A stretch of 64,000 nucleotides of DNA from Acetobacterium bakii. GTDB taxonomy: Bacteria > Bacillota > Clostridia > Eubacteriales > Eubacteriaceae. Of the stretch, positions 41,390-51,107 are shown piece after piece. The notes under the pieces were generated by a model. The model had not been told where the DNA came from and did no database searches. It worked only from the letters and a program-made list of their open reading frames with translations. Made by a program: the position numbers and the translations under genes. Within the stretch, counting starts at the first letter, position 1, and each line of letters begins with the position of its first letter. The DNA is taken from positions 43,464 to 107,463 of the forward strand of contig NZ_LGYO01000012.1 in NCBI RefSeq assembly GCF_001263355.1, given 5' to 3'.

Positions 41390-42538
41390 TTGAAAAAAGC
41401 TTTAGTCTTTGCTTCTGTAGCTTCAATGATTGATCAGTTTAATATGGATAATATTCAGATCATAAAAGGGTTGGGTTATCAGGTGGAAGTTGCATGTAAT
41501 TTCAAATTTGGCAGTACAACAACAAATGAAAGAGTAGAAAATTTTAAAAAAGAATTATCAGAGAAGAATATAAAATATTATCATATCCCCGTACCAAGAG
41601 GTGTGAAAAATTTAAGAGGAATATACGAAGCTTATAAAGAACTTAAATATTTGATAGAAAAGAATGATTATTCATTGGTTCACTGCCATTCACCGATTGG
41701 TGGTGTTATTGCAAGAATAGCATGTAAACAAAAACGAAATGAAGGGTTAAAAGTCATTTATACAGCACATGGTTTTCAGTTTTTTAAAGGCTCACGAAAA
41801 AGATATTGGCTATTTTATCCAATTGAAAAATATTTGTCTAAATATACGGATGTCCTTATTACAATTAATAAAGAAGACTATAATTTAGCAGTTAAAAAAA
41901 TGCATGCATTAGAAACAAAATACATACCAGGCGTTGGTGTGGATACTAAAAAGTTTATTGATTGTAAAGTTGATAGATTAATAAAACGCGCTGAATTATC
42001 AGTACCGGATGTTGCAATTATGGTTTTGTCTGTTGGAGAACTTGTTAAAAGAAAAAATCATGAAATAATTATTAAAGCATTGGCTAAAATGGAATTTAAA
42101 AATGTCTATTACTTTGTTTGTGGAAAAGGCCAACTTGATTATAAACTTAAAGAGCTGACAAAGTCGCTGGATTTGGAAAATAGAGTATCGTTTTTAGGAT
42201 ATAGGCAAGAAATTCCTGAACTATGTAAATTAGCTGATATCTATGCGTTTCCATCTACACGAGAAGGATTAGGGCTTGCAGGTATTGAAGGAATGGCAGC
42301 TGGGCTCCCGATTGTTACTTCAAATCTTAATGGTATTAAAGACTATTCTGTTAATGGAAAAACAGGATATGTATGTGAACCTAGAGACGTTGATTCTTTT
42401 GCAAATGCACTTGATAAACTTTGTGTGAACAAAAAACTTCGTAATGATATGGGAAAATACAATGCAGAAGCTTGTAAGAAGTTTGATATTTATAGAGTCA
42501 ATAAAACTATGACAAAAATATATAAAGAATTTGATTGA
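41390..42538 (+). CDS. Glycosyltransferase family 4 (EpsD/CapM-like)
   Basis: 382 residues with the GT-B fold. Donor-site features: VLSVGELVKRKNHEIIIKAL, VSFLGYRQEIPELCKLADIY, FPSTREGLGLAGIEGMAAGL (the E-x7-E type region) and NGKTGYVCEPRDVDSFANAL. It probably adds the second sugar of the repeat unit at the cytoplasmic side. TTG start at 41390 after GGAGGT. It starts the clearly AT-rich part of the locus. A decayed relative follows directly. Confidence 0.92.
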   Translation: MKKALVFASVASMIDQFNMDNIQIIKGLGYQVEVACNFKFGSTTTNERVENFKKELSEKNIKYYHIPVPRGVKNLRGIYEAYKELKYLIEKNDYSLVHCHSPIGGVIARIACKQKRNEGLKVIYTAHGFQFFKGSRKRYWLFYPIEKYLSKYTDVLITINKEDYNLAVKKMHALETKYIPGVGVDTKKFIDCKVDRLIKRAELSVPDVAIMVLSVGELVKRKNHEIIIKALAKMEFKNVYYFVCGKGQLDYKLKELTKSLDLENRVSFLGYRQEIPELCKLADIYAFPSTREGLGLAGIEGMAAGLPIVTSNLNGIKDYSVNGKTGYVCEPRDVDSFANALDKLCVNKKLRNDMGKYNAEACKKFDIYRVNKTMTKIYKEFD

Positions 42539-43107
42539 AACTTTGTATATTCCATGTATTGGCGTTGATAATAAAAAATTTAGAAAATAATAAATGTACC
42601 TCAAAAGACTATTACTCACTTTTCTGTTGGTGAATTGATTGGCTGAAAGAATCATGATTCATTTATTTGGTCATTTGCAAATCCATAAAATAAAAATTTG
42701 TGATATTTTATATTTGGCATTGGTTAATTTTAAAGATATCAGAAAGAACGGTATTTTGAACTAAGTATAAAAAAAGAGTTCTCCTTTTGGAATTCAGAAC
42801 TGACATTGCAGAACTTAGTAGTCTTCAGATATTTATGTATTTTCATCCAAAAGGGGAACCAAGCATAGCCGCACTTGAAGTTATTTCTGCGGGATTACCA
42901 TTAATATCATCATATGTTGATGGAATAAAGATTATATTAATATGGAGGAATAGAATGCTGTTAAATGCCTTTTCTATTGCAATGTATAAATTAGTTGATG
43001 ATACTGAACTATGAGTAAAAATTAGTAGCATAACCACAGATTTTGACATTGATAAAGTTAAGAACGAAATGCAGGAAATCTATAAAAATGAGCTGATAAA
43101 AAAATGA
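42537..43107 (+). pseudogene. Remnant of a second family-4 glycosyltransferase
   Basis: Translating three frames recovers pieces that align in order with the preceding intact gene: ETLYIPCIGVDNKKF (42537 on), FSVGELIG-stop-KNHDSF (near 42620), KRVLLLEFRTDIAEL (near 42774), FHPKGEPSIAALEVISAGLP (near 42841), and FDIDKVKNEMQEIYKNELIK (ends near 43104). Stops and frameshifts separate them. The N-terminal half (about 170 residues) is absent; homology begins at the very stop of the intact gene. This is a decayed C-terminal half, either a partial duplicate or what is left of another transferase. Confidence 0.85.
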
Positions 43108-43157
43108 GTAAAGAGATTATTAAATATATATAAAAGATATCCTTGGAGGACAGTTTA

Positions 43158-44048
43158 GTGAAATATGCGGCAGCGATTGTTTTCTATAATCCAGATGAAG
43201 ATGCAATAAAAAGAATAAGTAGATATTCCAATAACTTTGATGAGATTTTAGTGATTGATAATTCAGAAAAAGAAAAGATAAATATTGCAAATGAATTAAT
43301 GCATTATGAAAATTGTTTATATCATAAAATGAATGGAAATGAAGGTATGGCAAAGGCTCTTAATTATGCGTTTTATCGAGCCATTGAAAGAGAATACGAA
43401 ATCATATTAACAATGGACCAAGATAGCCTTTACACTGATGAGAATATAAAAACCATGAAAGACTTTATCAATGGAAACTTTGATGAAAACGTAGGTATCT
43501 ATTCTCCCAATTATTCAAAGTTATATTTCGATGAAAAGTTGAACGCCTTTATCGTTGGAAAACCTGTTATTAAAAAGAGTGACATCAAAAGAGTTGATTT
43601 TTGCATGACATCAGGTAGCTTTGTAAATGTAAAAGCTTTAAAAAAGGTATTACCAATAGACGATTACTTTATAGGTTATGTTGACAATTATTTATGCGCT
43701 AGATTAACAGAAATGGATTTTAAACTGCTAAGGGTTGGTAGTTCTTGTTTTAATCAACAAGTTGGAGGTAAAGTTAAGAATACTATTTTTAATCGCATAT
43801 TCAATATACTTCATCATGCAGAAATTAGATACTACTATATGTTTAGAAACAATTTATTTTTACAAGAAAGATTTAAGAAAAATTTCCTGTTAAAGACTAG
43901 GAGCAAAATTGACTTAATTAGGATTATGGTTAACATAATTATTGGAGAAGAAAATAAGTGGAAAAAAATAAAAGCTTGTGAAACAGGATATAAAGACTTT
44001 AAACGAAAAATCATGGGAAAAGTGCCTGATGAAAGCATTACATGGTAA
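43158..44048 (+). CDS. Glycosyltransferase family 2 (rhamnosyltransferase-like)
   Basis: 296 residues, GT-A fold. KYAAAIVFYNPDEDAIKRIS is followed by LVIDNSEKEKINIAN, EIILTMDQDSLYTDENIKTM (DxD region) and FCMTSGSFVNVKALKKVLPI, then FIGYVDNYLCARL, the pattern of rhamnosyltransferase-type enzymes. GTG start at 43158, because TTGGAGG at 43143-43149 is the ribosome site. Sugar specificity cannot be read. Confidence 0.85.
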   Translation: MKYAAAIVFYNPDEDAIKRISRYSNNFDEILVIDNSEKEKINIANELMHYENCLYHKMNGNEGMAKALNYAFYRAIEREYEIILTMDQDSLYTDENIKTMKDFINGNFDENVGIYSPNYSKLYFDEKLNAFIVGKPVIKKSDIKRVDFCMTSGSFVNVKALKKVLPIDDYFIGYVDNYLCARLTEMDFKLLRVGSSCFNQQVGGKVKNTIFNRIFNILHHAEIRYYYMFRNNLFLQERFKKNFLLKTRSKIDLIRIMVNIIIGEENKWKKIKACETGYKDFKRKIMGKVPDESITW

Positions 44049-44088
44049 TTGTTGAGAAATAAAAAATTATGTAAAGTAGGAGATTTAA

Positions 44089-45051
44089 GTGTATAATCCA
44101 TTAGTTTCAATTATTATTCCAGTTTATAATGGTACAAACTATTTGAAAGAGAGTATTGATTGTTCATTAGAACAAACATATAAAAACATAGAAATCATTA
44201 TTGTAAATGACGGTTCTACAGATAATGGAGAGACAGAGAAGTTAATCTATAGTTATAAAAATAAGGTTCGATATTTTAAAAAAGAAAATGGAGGGTCTTC
44301 TTCAGCACTTAATGTAGGCATTGATAATATGCTAGGCGAATGGTTTTCTTGGCTTAGTCATGATGATTTATACTATCCGCAGAAGATAGAAGATCAAATA
44401 GAACTGTTAAGAACCAAATTAAAAGTAAATCCAAAGATAGATTTAAAAAAACAAGTCATATACACAAATAGTGAAATGATTGATAAAAATGGTAAGCTAT
44501 TATTCAAATGGAAGAACAGAAAAATAGAGGGACTTTCAAATCTAGAAATAATGATAGAGGCGCTAAAGGTCATAAAACTCAATGGATGTTCATTTCTATT
44601 GAACAAAGAGTGCTTTTTTGATATTGGCAATTTCAGAGAAGATATGAAATTACTCAATGACTTTGAATATTGGTATCGACTATTATATAATAATTATAAT
44701 TTTAATTATATTCCCGAAATATTAGTACAAGGTAGAATGCATAGTGCTCAAGTGTCTAATACAATAGAATACTCAAAAGATAATTGGGAACAAGATGAGT
44801 TTTGGGAAAGACTCATTAATTATACGTTTGCAAGTTCGAATGTAAAAAAAGGTGAATACTTATTTCGTATAGGTAAATATGCTTTGCTAAATGGTAGAAG
44901 AATTGATGCTAATAAATCTTTTGAATTTGCAAAAAATATATCAGCGAAGTATAGGTTAATCATTCCAATAATAAGTGTGAATTTGATATCATATTGTTAT
45001 ATTCGAGAACTTATAAAAAAAATTTATATCAATATGTTTGTTCGAAAATAA
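44089..45051 (+). CDS. Glycosyltransferase family 2
   Basis: 320 residues. The classical GT2 start VSIIIPVYNGTNYLKESIDC and IEIIIVNDGSTDNGETEKLI, then the acceptor-side WFSWLSHDDLYYPQKIEDQI (with the DD motif). C-terminal part FNYIPEILVQGRMHSAQVSN. GTG start with TAGGAG upstream. Very AT-rich. Sugar unknown. Confidence 0.88.
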   Translation: MYNPLVSIIIPVYNGTNYLKESIDCSLEQTYKNIEIIIVNDGSTDNGETEKLIYSYKNKVRYFKKENGGSSSALNVGIDNMLGEWFSWLSHDDLYYPQKIEDQIELLRTKLKVNPKIDLKKQVIYTNSEMIDKNGKLLFKWKNRKIEGLSNLEIMIEALKVIKLNGCSFLLNKECFFDIGNFREDMKLLNDFEYWYRLLYNNYNFNYIPEILVQGRMHSAQVSNTIEYSKDNWEQDEFWERLINYTFASSNVKKGEYLFRIGKYALLNGRRIDANKSFEFAKNISAKYRLIIPIISVNLISYCYIRELIKKIYINMFVRK

Positions 45052-45221
45052 TAAATAAAAGCAAAAGTAGTTGCAATTTAATTAAATAAAGGATTGATGC
45101 TTTTATTGAGTATGATTATTAATAGCTTAGTTTGATTTTCAAGAGAATTAACATGTTCAGATTATCATATTGTATGAAAATAATTAAACTAAGTTTCAAA
45201 GAATTTTTTGGAGGAATAAAA

Positions 45222-46124
45222 ATGAAAAAAGTTCAAGTACTACTTTCAACATTTAATGGACAAGAGTACCTAGATGATCAAATTAAAAGTCTAATATTAC
45301 AAGAAGGTGTGAGAGTTGAAATTTTAGTGCGCGATGATGGTTCATCTGATAATACCATTCCAATGTTAATTGAATGGGAGAGTAAAGGTGTCCTTAGTTG
45401 GTATAATGGGGATAATATGAAACCAGCAAAAAGTTTTATGAATTTAATCCAAAATTCTCCTAAAAGTGATTATTATGCATTTTGTGATCAAGATGACATA
45501 TGGGATAAAGATAAATTAAAAGTTGCGGTATCTTTTTTAGAAAAATTTGATGATAAAGAACCTGGATTATACTTTTCAAATACTAGATTGGTTGATTATA
45601 ATTTAAACCTTATTAAGTCAAATAAGCATAATCCTAAAATCACTTTAGGTTCAGCTTTGATTTTCTATTGTGCGACTGGATGTACAGAATTATTTAATCA
45701 TGCATTAATTGAAGTTATTAGAAAACATGACTATGTGAAAAATAATTCACATGATAACTGGATTTATAAAGTATGCTTAGCAATTGGAGGGAATGTGGTG
45801 TTTGATGAAATACCACATATTTCTTATAGGCAACATGGAAATAATTACACAGGTGGGAATATAAGTATATACGATATTTATAAACAAAGGGTTAAGAATT
45901 TATTTACTGAAAGAAGTCATGTTAGGGAGCAGGATGCAAAAGAACTATTAAAAGGTTACTCAGAGTTAATGCATAAAGAAAATATAGATAAAGTTGAGAG
46001 AGTAGCATTTTACAGGATAAGTCTTAGAAATAAAATAAACCTGCTTTTCGACAAAGATATAAAAGAAGATAGATTATCATTTAACTTTGCGTTTGTGTGT
46101 TCGGTTTTGTTAAATGCTTTATAG
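45222..46124 (+). CDS. Glycosyltransferase family 2 (alpha-L-Rha/Gal-type)
   Basis: 300 residues from ATG 45222, with GGAGG at 45210-45214. KVQVLLSTFNGQEYLDDQIK, VEILVRDDGSSDNTIPMLIE and YYAFCDQDDIWDKDKLKVAV identify the GT2 subgroup with a DQDD metal motif, common among rhamnosyl- and galactosyltransferases of capsule loci. ISYRQHGNNYTGGN near the C-terminus is also typical of it. Confidence 0.87.
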   Translation: MKKVQVLLSTFNGQEYLDDQIKSLILQEGVRVEILVRDDGSSDNTIPMLIEWESKGVLSWYNGDNMKPAKSFMNLIQNSPKSDYYAFCDQDDIWDKDKLKVAVSFLEKFDDKEPGLYFSNTRLVDYNLNLIKSNKHNPKITLGSALIFYCATGCTELFNHALIEVIRKHDYVKNNSHDNWIYKVCLAIGGNVVFDEIPHISYRQHGNNYTGGNISIYDIYKQRVKNLFTERSHVREQDAKELLKGYSELMHKENIDKVERVAFYRISLRNKINLLFDKDIKEDRLSFNFAFVCSVLLNAL

Positions 46125-46193
46125 ATTGCCAAACAGAAATATTAGTTAAACTATATTTCGGATTGATAAAACATCAAAGAAAGAGAGCCAAGT

Positions 46194-47333
46194 TTGAGTA
46201 TATTAGTCACAATATTTATTTATTTTGTCAACGTTGTTAATTCAATATTTAAAAAACATTCGAAGATTCTAACCCTATTTATACTCTTGCTTCTTTGGAT
46301 ATTAATGGGGGCGAATACTCAAAATCCTGATATTTATGCTTATCAGATGGGGTATTCTTATTTGATACCAGGAAGTTTTGAATTCGGGTATATGTTTCTT
46401 GAACGGATATTTAATTTTTTCAATTTTGATTATTCAACTTTCCGAATGATAATATCTCTTGTTGGAATTTTATTAATTCATCATACGGTCAAGTTACTAA
46501 TTAAAAATCAATCTCCATTTTACCTTCTTTATTTTATTTATCCATTTCTGATGGATGTAGTACAAATAAGGAATTTTTTAGCAATGGCCATTTTTATATT
46601 TGCGATACCGTTTCTTCTAAGTGAGAATATAAAAGATATAATAAAATATATTTTACTAGTATTAATTGCTGCTTCTATACAGGTGACTTTTGTAGTATAT
46701 ATACCATTATTTATTATTCCTAAAATTAAGAAAACAGTATTTTTGAAATTCTTAATTGGTATAGGCATAATATTTCTAGTATTAATTGCTTTAAATCAAT
46801 CTGGTTTGAATCTTATTTCCCAGCTTATGATAAATACTATAGGTTCTTTTGATGATGAAGTTTTAACTATTGCATATAAACAAACAAATCTAGGATTTAT
46901 ATTATTTTGGGCAATACAATCTGTGAATTTTATTTTGTTGTATTGGGCAAATAAAAATTATATTCCGAGCAAAAATAATAAGAAAATAAATAAATGGGCA
47001 GTTAGTAGCATTAATCCTAGTTTAATAGAATGCAACAGTTTGCAATTTAAATATATTGATCTGATATTTTGGATTAATGTTTATGCGTTTTTATTTTTGC
47101 CACTTTATGTTTTTTGGTCAACATTTTCAAGATTGATGCGAAATATTATTCCTCTCAATCTCTTGGTGTATATTATTGTAGGAAAGTCATTACCGCCGAG
47201 AAGTATAAAGAAGATAGGATTTATTTCAATATGTATTACGTATAATTGTATTCTCTTTTTTATTGAGATATATATGTTATATGGTGAAAGTATAATAAAT
47301 TCAATTTTTAAGTATAATTATATTTTTGGTTAG
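46194..47333 (+). CDS. EpsG-family polysaccharide polymerase (Wzy-like)
   Basis: 379 residues, about ten hydrophobic helices. LLWILMGANTQNPDIYAYQM and FEFGYMFLERIFNFFNFDYS near the N-terminus match the EpsG family (NPD..Y and E.G). FLMDVVQIRNFLAMAIFIFA is the conserved R-N motif. It should polymerise repeat units on the outer face of the membrane. TTG start at 46194 after GAGAG. Confidence 0.85.
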   Translation: MSILVTIFIYFVNVVNSIFKKHSKILTLFILLLLWILMGANTQNPDIYAYQMGYSYLIPGSFEFGYMFLERIFNFFNFDYSTFRMIISLVGILLIHHTVKLLIKNQSPFYLLYFIYPFLMDVVQIRNFLAMAIFIFAIPFLLSENIKDIIKYILLVLIAASIQVTFVVYIPLFIIPKIKKTVFLKFLIGIGIIFLVLIALNQSGLNLISQLMINTIGSFDDEVLTIAYKQTNLGFILFWAIQSVNFILLYWANKNYIPSKNNKKINKWAVSSINPSLIECNSLQFKYIDLIFWINVYAFLFLPLYVFWSTFSRLMRNIIPLNLLVYIIVGKSLPPRSIKKIGFISICITYNCILFFIEIYMLYGESIINSIFKYNYIFG

Positions 47334-47552
47334 AAAATTTAATCCTTGAATAGTATAATTGTTTTTTAGGATAAATTGTAGTACCGTGTTTTGTAGTTTG
47401 GTGTCATATTGGGAGTTCTGCAAAAAAAATACTATTATCATAAATATTTAGCAGTAGATAAAAATTAACTTAATTAACTTAGAAGAGCTAAATTTATATT
47501 TGCAATGTATAAATATATGTAATGAATTTAAATGAATTATGAGGGAGATTAA

Positions 47553-48659
47553 ATGAGAGAATTCGTCAGCATTATTGTTCCAATATTCAATGTTGAAAAT
47601 CACTTAAATAAATGTTTAGACAGTATCTTGAACCAAACTTATAAAAACATTGAAATTATTCTTATTAATGACGGTTCTACCGATGGAAGCGGTGAAATAT
47701 GTGACATTTATTCAAAAAGACATAACAATATAGTTGTCGTTCATAAAGAGAATGAAGGAGTAAGTGTAGCTAGAAATAAAGGAATACAAATTGCTAAAGG
47801 AAAATTCATTCAATTTGTGGATAGTGATGATTTTTTAGAAAAAAATATGACTGATACCTTAATGAAAGAAGTTAAAATAGACGCTACATTACCAATATGT
47901 AATATAGAGATTTATTATAAAGATAAAAGATTAAGGCACGATCTTATACCAGTGAAGAAAAAAGTGAGCTGTTCTATTCAACAATATTTGACTAACTTTA
48001 TTGTAAAATATAAAACTAATCCATTTATAGGAAGTCCGTGCAATAAAATATTTATTAAAGATATTATAATAAATAATAAAATCATGTTTCAAGAAGATCG
48101 ATCTTTTGCGGAAGATTTTTTATTTAATATTGAGTATTTATATTACATTGAGAAAGTTACTATTATTAATGAATCTTTATATCACTATAGGTTAGATACA
48201 TTAAGCAGTTTAACAAAAGTTGCGAAACCAGTTGAATTTTGGTGGGACAATTACAAACAAATATACGTTTTGTATCTAGATATATTTAATTATTATGGAC
48301 TTTTTAAAAAAAACAAAGAATCTATAAAGTTATTCATGGAATTTGCTGTTATGCATTGTATAAAAATTTGCTTTAGAAGTAAATGCAAGTTAACATATAG
48401 TGAGAAGGTTCAGAAACTCAAATATGTATGTGAAGATAACCTAACACAAGAACTAATTACTGCATTTGAATGCAAAGATTTCTATATGAAAATAGTAAGA
48501 TTTTTTACTAAATATAAATTGTATCAATTACTAGGGTTCATATTAATAGTGCATTCATTTTTGGTAGATATATATAAGACAATACAAAAAATAAAAAATA
48601 CTATTTTTGAAGTAATAGATAATCGAAGATTTAAACAAAAATTTTACAATATTCATTGA
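47553..48659 (+). CDS. Glycosyltransferase family 2
   Basis: 368 residues. VSIIVPIFNVENHLNKCLDS, IEIILINDGSTDGSGEICDI and GVSVARNKGIQIAKGKFIQF with VDSDDFLEKNM (DxD) give a typical capsule GT2. The C-terminal 130 residues are hydrophobic/basic and may touch the membrane. RBS GAGGGAG. Flanked by AT-rich gaps of 219 and 315 bp without recognisable genes. Confidence 0.88.
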   Translation: MREFVSIIVPIFNVENHLNKCLDSILNQTYKNIEIILINDGSTDGSGEICDIYSKRHNNIVVVHKENEGVSVARNKGIQIAKGKFIQFVDSDDFLEKNMTDTLMKEVKIDATLPICNIEIYYKDKRLRHDLIPVKKKVSCSIQQYLTNFIVKYKTNPFIGSPCNKIFIKDIIINNKIMFQEDRSFAEDFLFNIEYLYYIEKVTIINESLYHYRLDTLSSLTKVAKPVEFWWDNYKQIYVLYLDIFNYYGLFKKNKESIKLFMEFAVMHCIKICFRSKCKLTYSEKVQKLKYVCEDNLTQELITAFECKDFYMKIVRFFTKYKLYQLLGFILIVHSFLVDIYKTIQKIKNTIFEVIDNRRFKQKFYNIH

Positions 48660-48974
48660 TTGATGTGTTCTGATTACCCCATCTGGTGGCATGTCCATCA
48701 AATATTAACTTTCAAAAAATAATTGGATGTATTTAAACAGATCATAAATTTAACTAATAATATCAACGACAAAATATAAAAAGCAAGAAATAAAATATAA
48801 TTGCAAGTTAGTAGCCTTGAAATATATCCACTGTTTATTAATTGTTGTGTTAGGTATTATAAAAAAAGGAACAATTTACAGTTCAAATTGACTAGGTTAA
48901 TATTTAAAATTAACTTAAGTAAGAACAGGGATTCTGTATTATCTCTTTATTGTATAGAAAGGAATGTTACTATT
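48660..48974. other. AT-rich gap with no recognisable gene
   Basis: 315 bp between a glycosyltransferase gene and capE. The capE frame stays open back to about 48801, but those residues match nothing I know in the family and lack a ribosome site. The only visible signal is AGAAAGGAATG, which serves the capE ATG. Confidence 0.5.
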
Positions 48975-49991
48975 ATGTTTAAAAACAGAACATTGCTCAT
49001 AACAGGAGGCACAGGTTCCTTTGGAAATGCTGTGCTTAAAAGATTTTTACAAACACAAATTAAAGAAATTCGTATTTTTTCACGGGATGAAAAAAAACAA
49101 GATGACATGCGAAAAGCTTATAATAATGAAAAAATAAAATTCTATTTAGGAAATGTACGGGATAGAGATAGCCTTCGAGATGCCATGAATGGTGTTGATT
49201 ATATCTTTCATGCTGCAGCTTTAAAACAAGTTCCAAGCTGTGAATTCTTCCCATTAGAGGCAGTAAAGACCAATGTGATCGGTACTGATAACGTGTTAAA
49301 TGCTGCCATTGATGGCGGAGTACAAAAAGTTATCTGCTTATCCACAGATAAAGCAGCATATCCAGTCAATGCGATGGGTACATCGAAAGCTATGATGGAA
49401 AAAGTGTTTATCGCTAAATCACGAAATACTACAGACACGTTGATTACTGGGACTCGTTACGGAAATGTCATGTGTTCCAGAGGTTCAGTTATTCCTCTTT
49501 TTATCGAACAGATTAAATCAGGGAGACCATTAACTGTGACCGAACTTGAAATGACTAGGTTTATTATGAGCCTTGAAGAAGCCGTTGAACTGGTTCTCTT
49601 TTCTTTTGAAAATGCCAAACCCGGAGACATCATGGTACAAAAATCACCAGCTTGTACTGTGGGTGACCTTGCCCAGGCGGTGAAAGAGCTCTTTAATGCC
49701 GATAATCCTATTAAACACATTGGTATACGCCATGGTGAAAAAATGTATGAAACCCTTCTGACTCAGGAAGAAGCAGCGGTTGCCCAGGACATGGGAGGCT
49801 TCTACCGAGTTCCGGCAGATACAAGAGATCTTAACTATGACAAATTTTACAGTGAAGGCTGCGAATACTGCATTGGGCTTGAAGAATACAATTCTAACAA
49901 TACCTACCAGCTGGATGTTGACGGCATCAAAGAAAAGCTTCTTACACTTCAGTATATAAAAGATGAAATCAAAACCTGGGAGAGTAAATAG
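48975..49991 (+). CDS. capE: UDP-N-acetylglucosamine 4,6-dehydratase/5-epimerase (CapE)
   Basis: 338 residues from ATG 48975. It inverts C5 while dehydrating UDP-GlcNAc, the first step to UDP-N-acetyl-L-fucosamine. TLLITGGTGSFGNAVLKRFL (nucleotide loop), FHAAALKQVPSCEFFPLEAV and CLSTDKAAYPVNAMGTSKAM (Met in the Tyr position) mark the CapE/FnlA/WbjB type. Soluble, unlike the four-helix enzyme at 34926. The 3' half has a base composition close to the genome core, unlike its AT-rich neighbours. One base separates its stop from capF. Confidence 0.93.
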   Translation: MFKNRTLLITGGTGSFGNAVLKRFLQTQIKEIRIFSRDEKKQDDMRKAYNNEKIKFYLGNVRDRDSLRDAMNGVDYIFHAAALKQVPSCEFFPLEAVKTNVIGTDNVLNAAIDGGVQKVICLSTDKAAYPVNAMGTSKAMMEKVFIAKSRNTTDTLITGTRYGNVMCSRGSVIPLFIEQIKSGRPLTVTELEMTRFIMSLEEAVELVLFSFENAKPGDIMVQKSPACTVGDLAQAVKELFNADNPIKHIGIRHGEKMYETLLTQEEAAVAQDMGGFYRVPADTRDLNYDKFYSEGCEYCIGLEEYNSNNTYQLDVDGIKEKLLTLQYIKDEIKTWESK

Positions 49992-49992
49992 C

Positions 49993-51102
49993 ATGAAGAT
50001 CCTTGTAACCGGAGCCAAAGGTTTTATCGGAAAAAACCTCGTTGCAGAGCTTCATAACCAAAACTACACTGATATTCTTGAGTATGACCTCGATACCAAT
50101 AAGGGCAATCTGGATGCTTACTGCAAGGACGCCGAATTCATATTTCACCTTGCCGGGGTTAACCGTCCTCAAAACCAGGAGGAGTTTATGCAGGGAAATT
50201 TTGGTTTCACATCCACCCTTCTGAAAAATCTGAAACAGCACAATAACTCAAGCCCCATCATGATTGCCTCCTCCACCCAGGCAAGCATGGATAACCCTTA
50301 TGGTCAAAGTAAAAAAGCAGGAGAAGATTTGATGCTTGCTTATGAAAAAGAAACGAAAGCACCTGTCTATATCTATCGTTTTCCCAACGTCTTTGGGAAA
50401 TGGTGCCGACCCAATTATAACAGCGCTGTTGCAACATTTTGTGACAATATTGCCAGTGCACGACCTATTCAGATAAACGATAGAAAAACTGAAATGAACT
50501 TGATTTACATTGATGATCTCGTAGAAGAACTCATTAACGCACTTAAGGGCAAAGCCAATAAAAAAGATAACTACTATGCAGTTCCGACTGTTTACACCAT
50601 TTCTCTGGGAGAAATTGCCGATTTGTTGATTTCCTTTAAAGAAAGCCGACTAGATTTAGGTGTACCTAATATGGCAGATCCCTTTACAAAGAAACTTTAC
50701 AGCACTTATTTAAGCTATTTACCTAAAGATAAGTTTGCCTATCCACTAAAGATGAATATCGACAACCGTGGAAGCTTTACTGAGTTTATTCGAACCCCGG
50801 AACATGGACAAGTCTCAGTGAATATCTCAAAGCCTGGAATTACCAAGGGTAATCATTGGCATCATACTAAAAATGAAAAATTTCTGGTGGTTAAGGGTGA
50901 AGGGATTATACGATTTCGTAAAATCGACGAAAATGACATCATTGACTATCGTGTAACAGGCGAAAAGCTCGAAGTCATTGACATTCCAACTGGTTACACT
51001 CATAACATCGAAAACCTTGGAGATGATGATATGATTACTATTATGTGGGCCAATGAAGCCTTTGATCCCCAAAAACCTGACACATATTATTTGGAGGTGT
51101 AG
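49993..51102 (+). CDS. capF: CapF bifunctional UDP-sugar reductase
   Basis: 369 residues, the same length as Staphylococcus aureus CapF as I recall. N-terminal SDR (KILVTGAKGFIGKNLVAEL, FHLAGVNRPQNQEEF, PYGQSKKAGEDLM with YxxxK) and C-terminal cupin (GITKGNHWHHTKNEKFLVVK with zinc/His ligands; TGYTHNIENLGDDDMITIMW). It performs 3-epimerisation and 4-reduction to give the UDP-L-talose intermediate for CapG. Start ATG 49993, one base after capE. Confidence 0.95.
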   Translation: MKILVTGAKGFIGKNLVAELHNQNYTDILEYDLDTNKGNLDAYCKDAEFIFHLAGVNRPQNQEEFMQGNFGFTSTLLKNLKQHNNSSPIMIASSTQASMDNPYGQSKKAGEDLMLAYEKETKAPVYIYRFPNVFGKWCRPNYNSAVATFCDNIASARPIQINDRKTEMNLIYIDDLVEELINALKGKANKKDNYYAVPTVYTISLGEIADLLISFKESRLDLGVPNMADPFTKKLYSTYLSYLPKDKFAYPLKMNIDNRGSFTEFIRTPEHGQVSVNISKPGITKGNHWHHTKNEKFLVVKGEGIIRFRKIDENDIIDYRVTGEKLEVIDIPTGYTHNIENLGDDDMITIMWANEAFDPQKPDTYYLEV

Positions 51103-51107
51103 AACTT

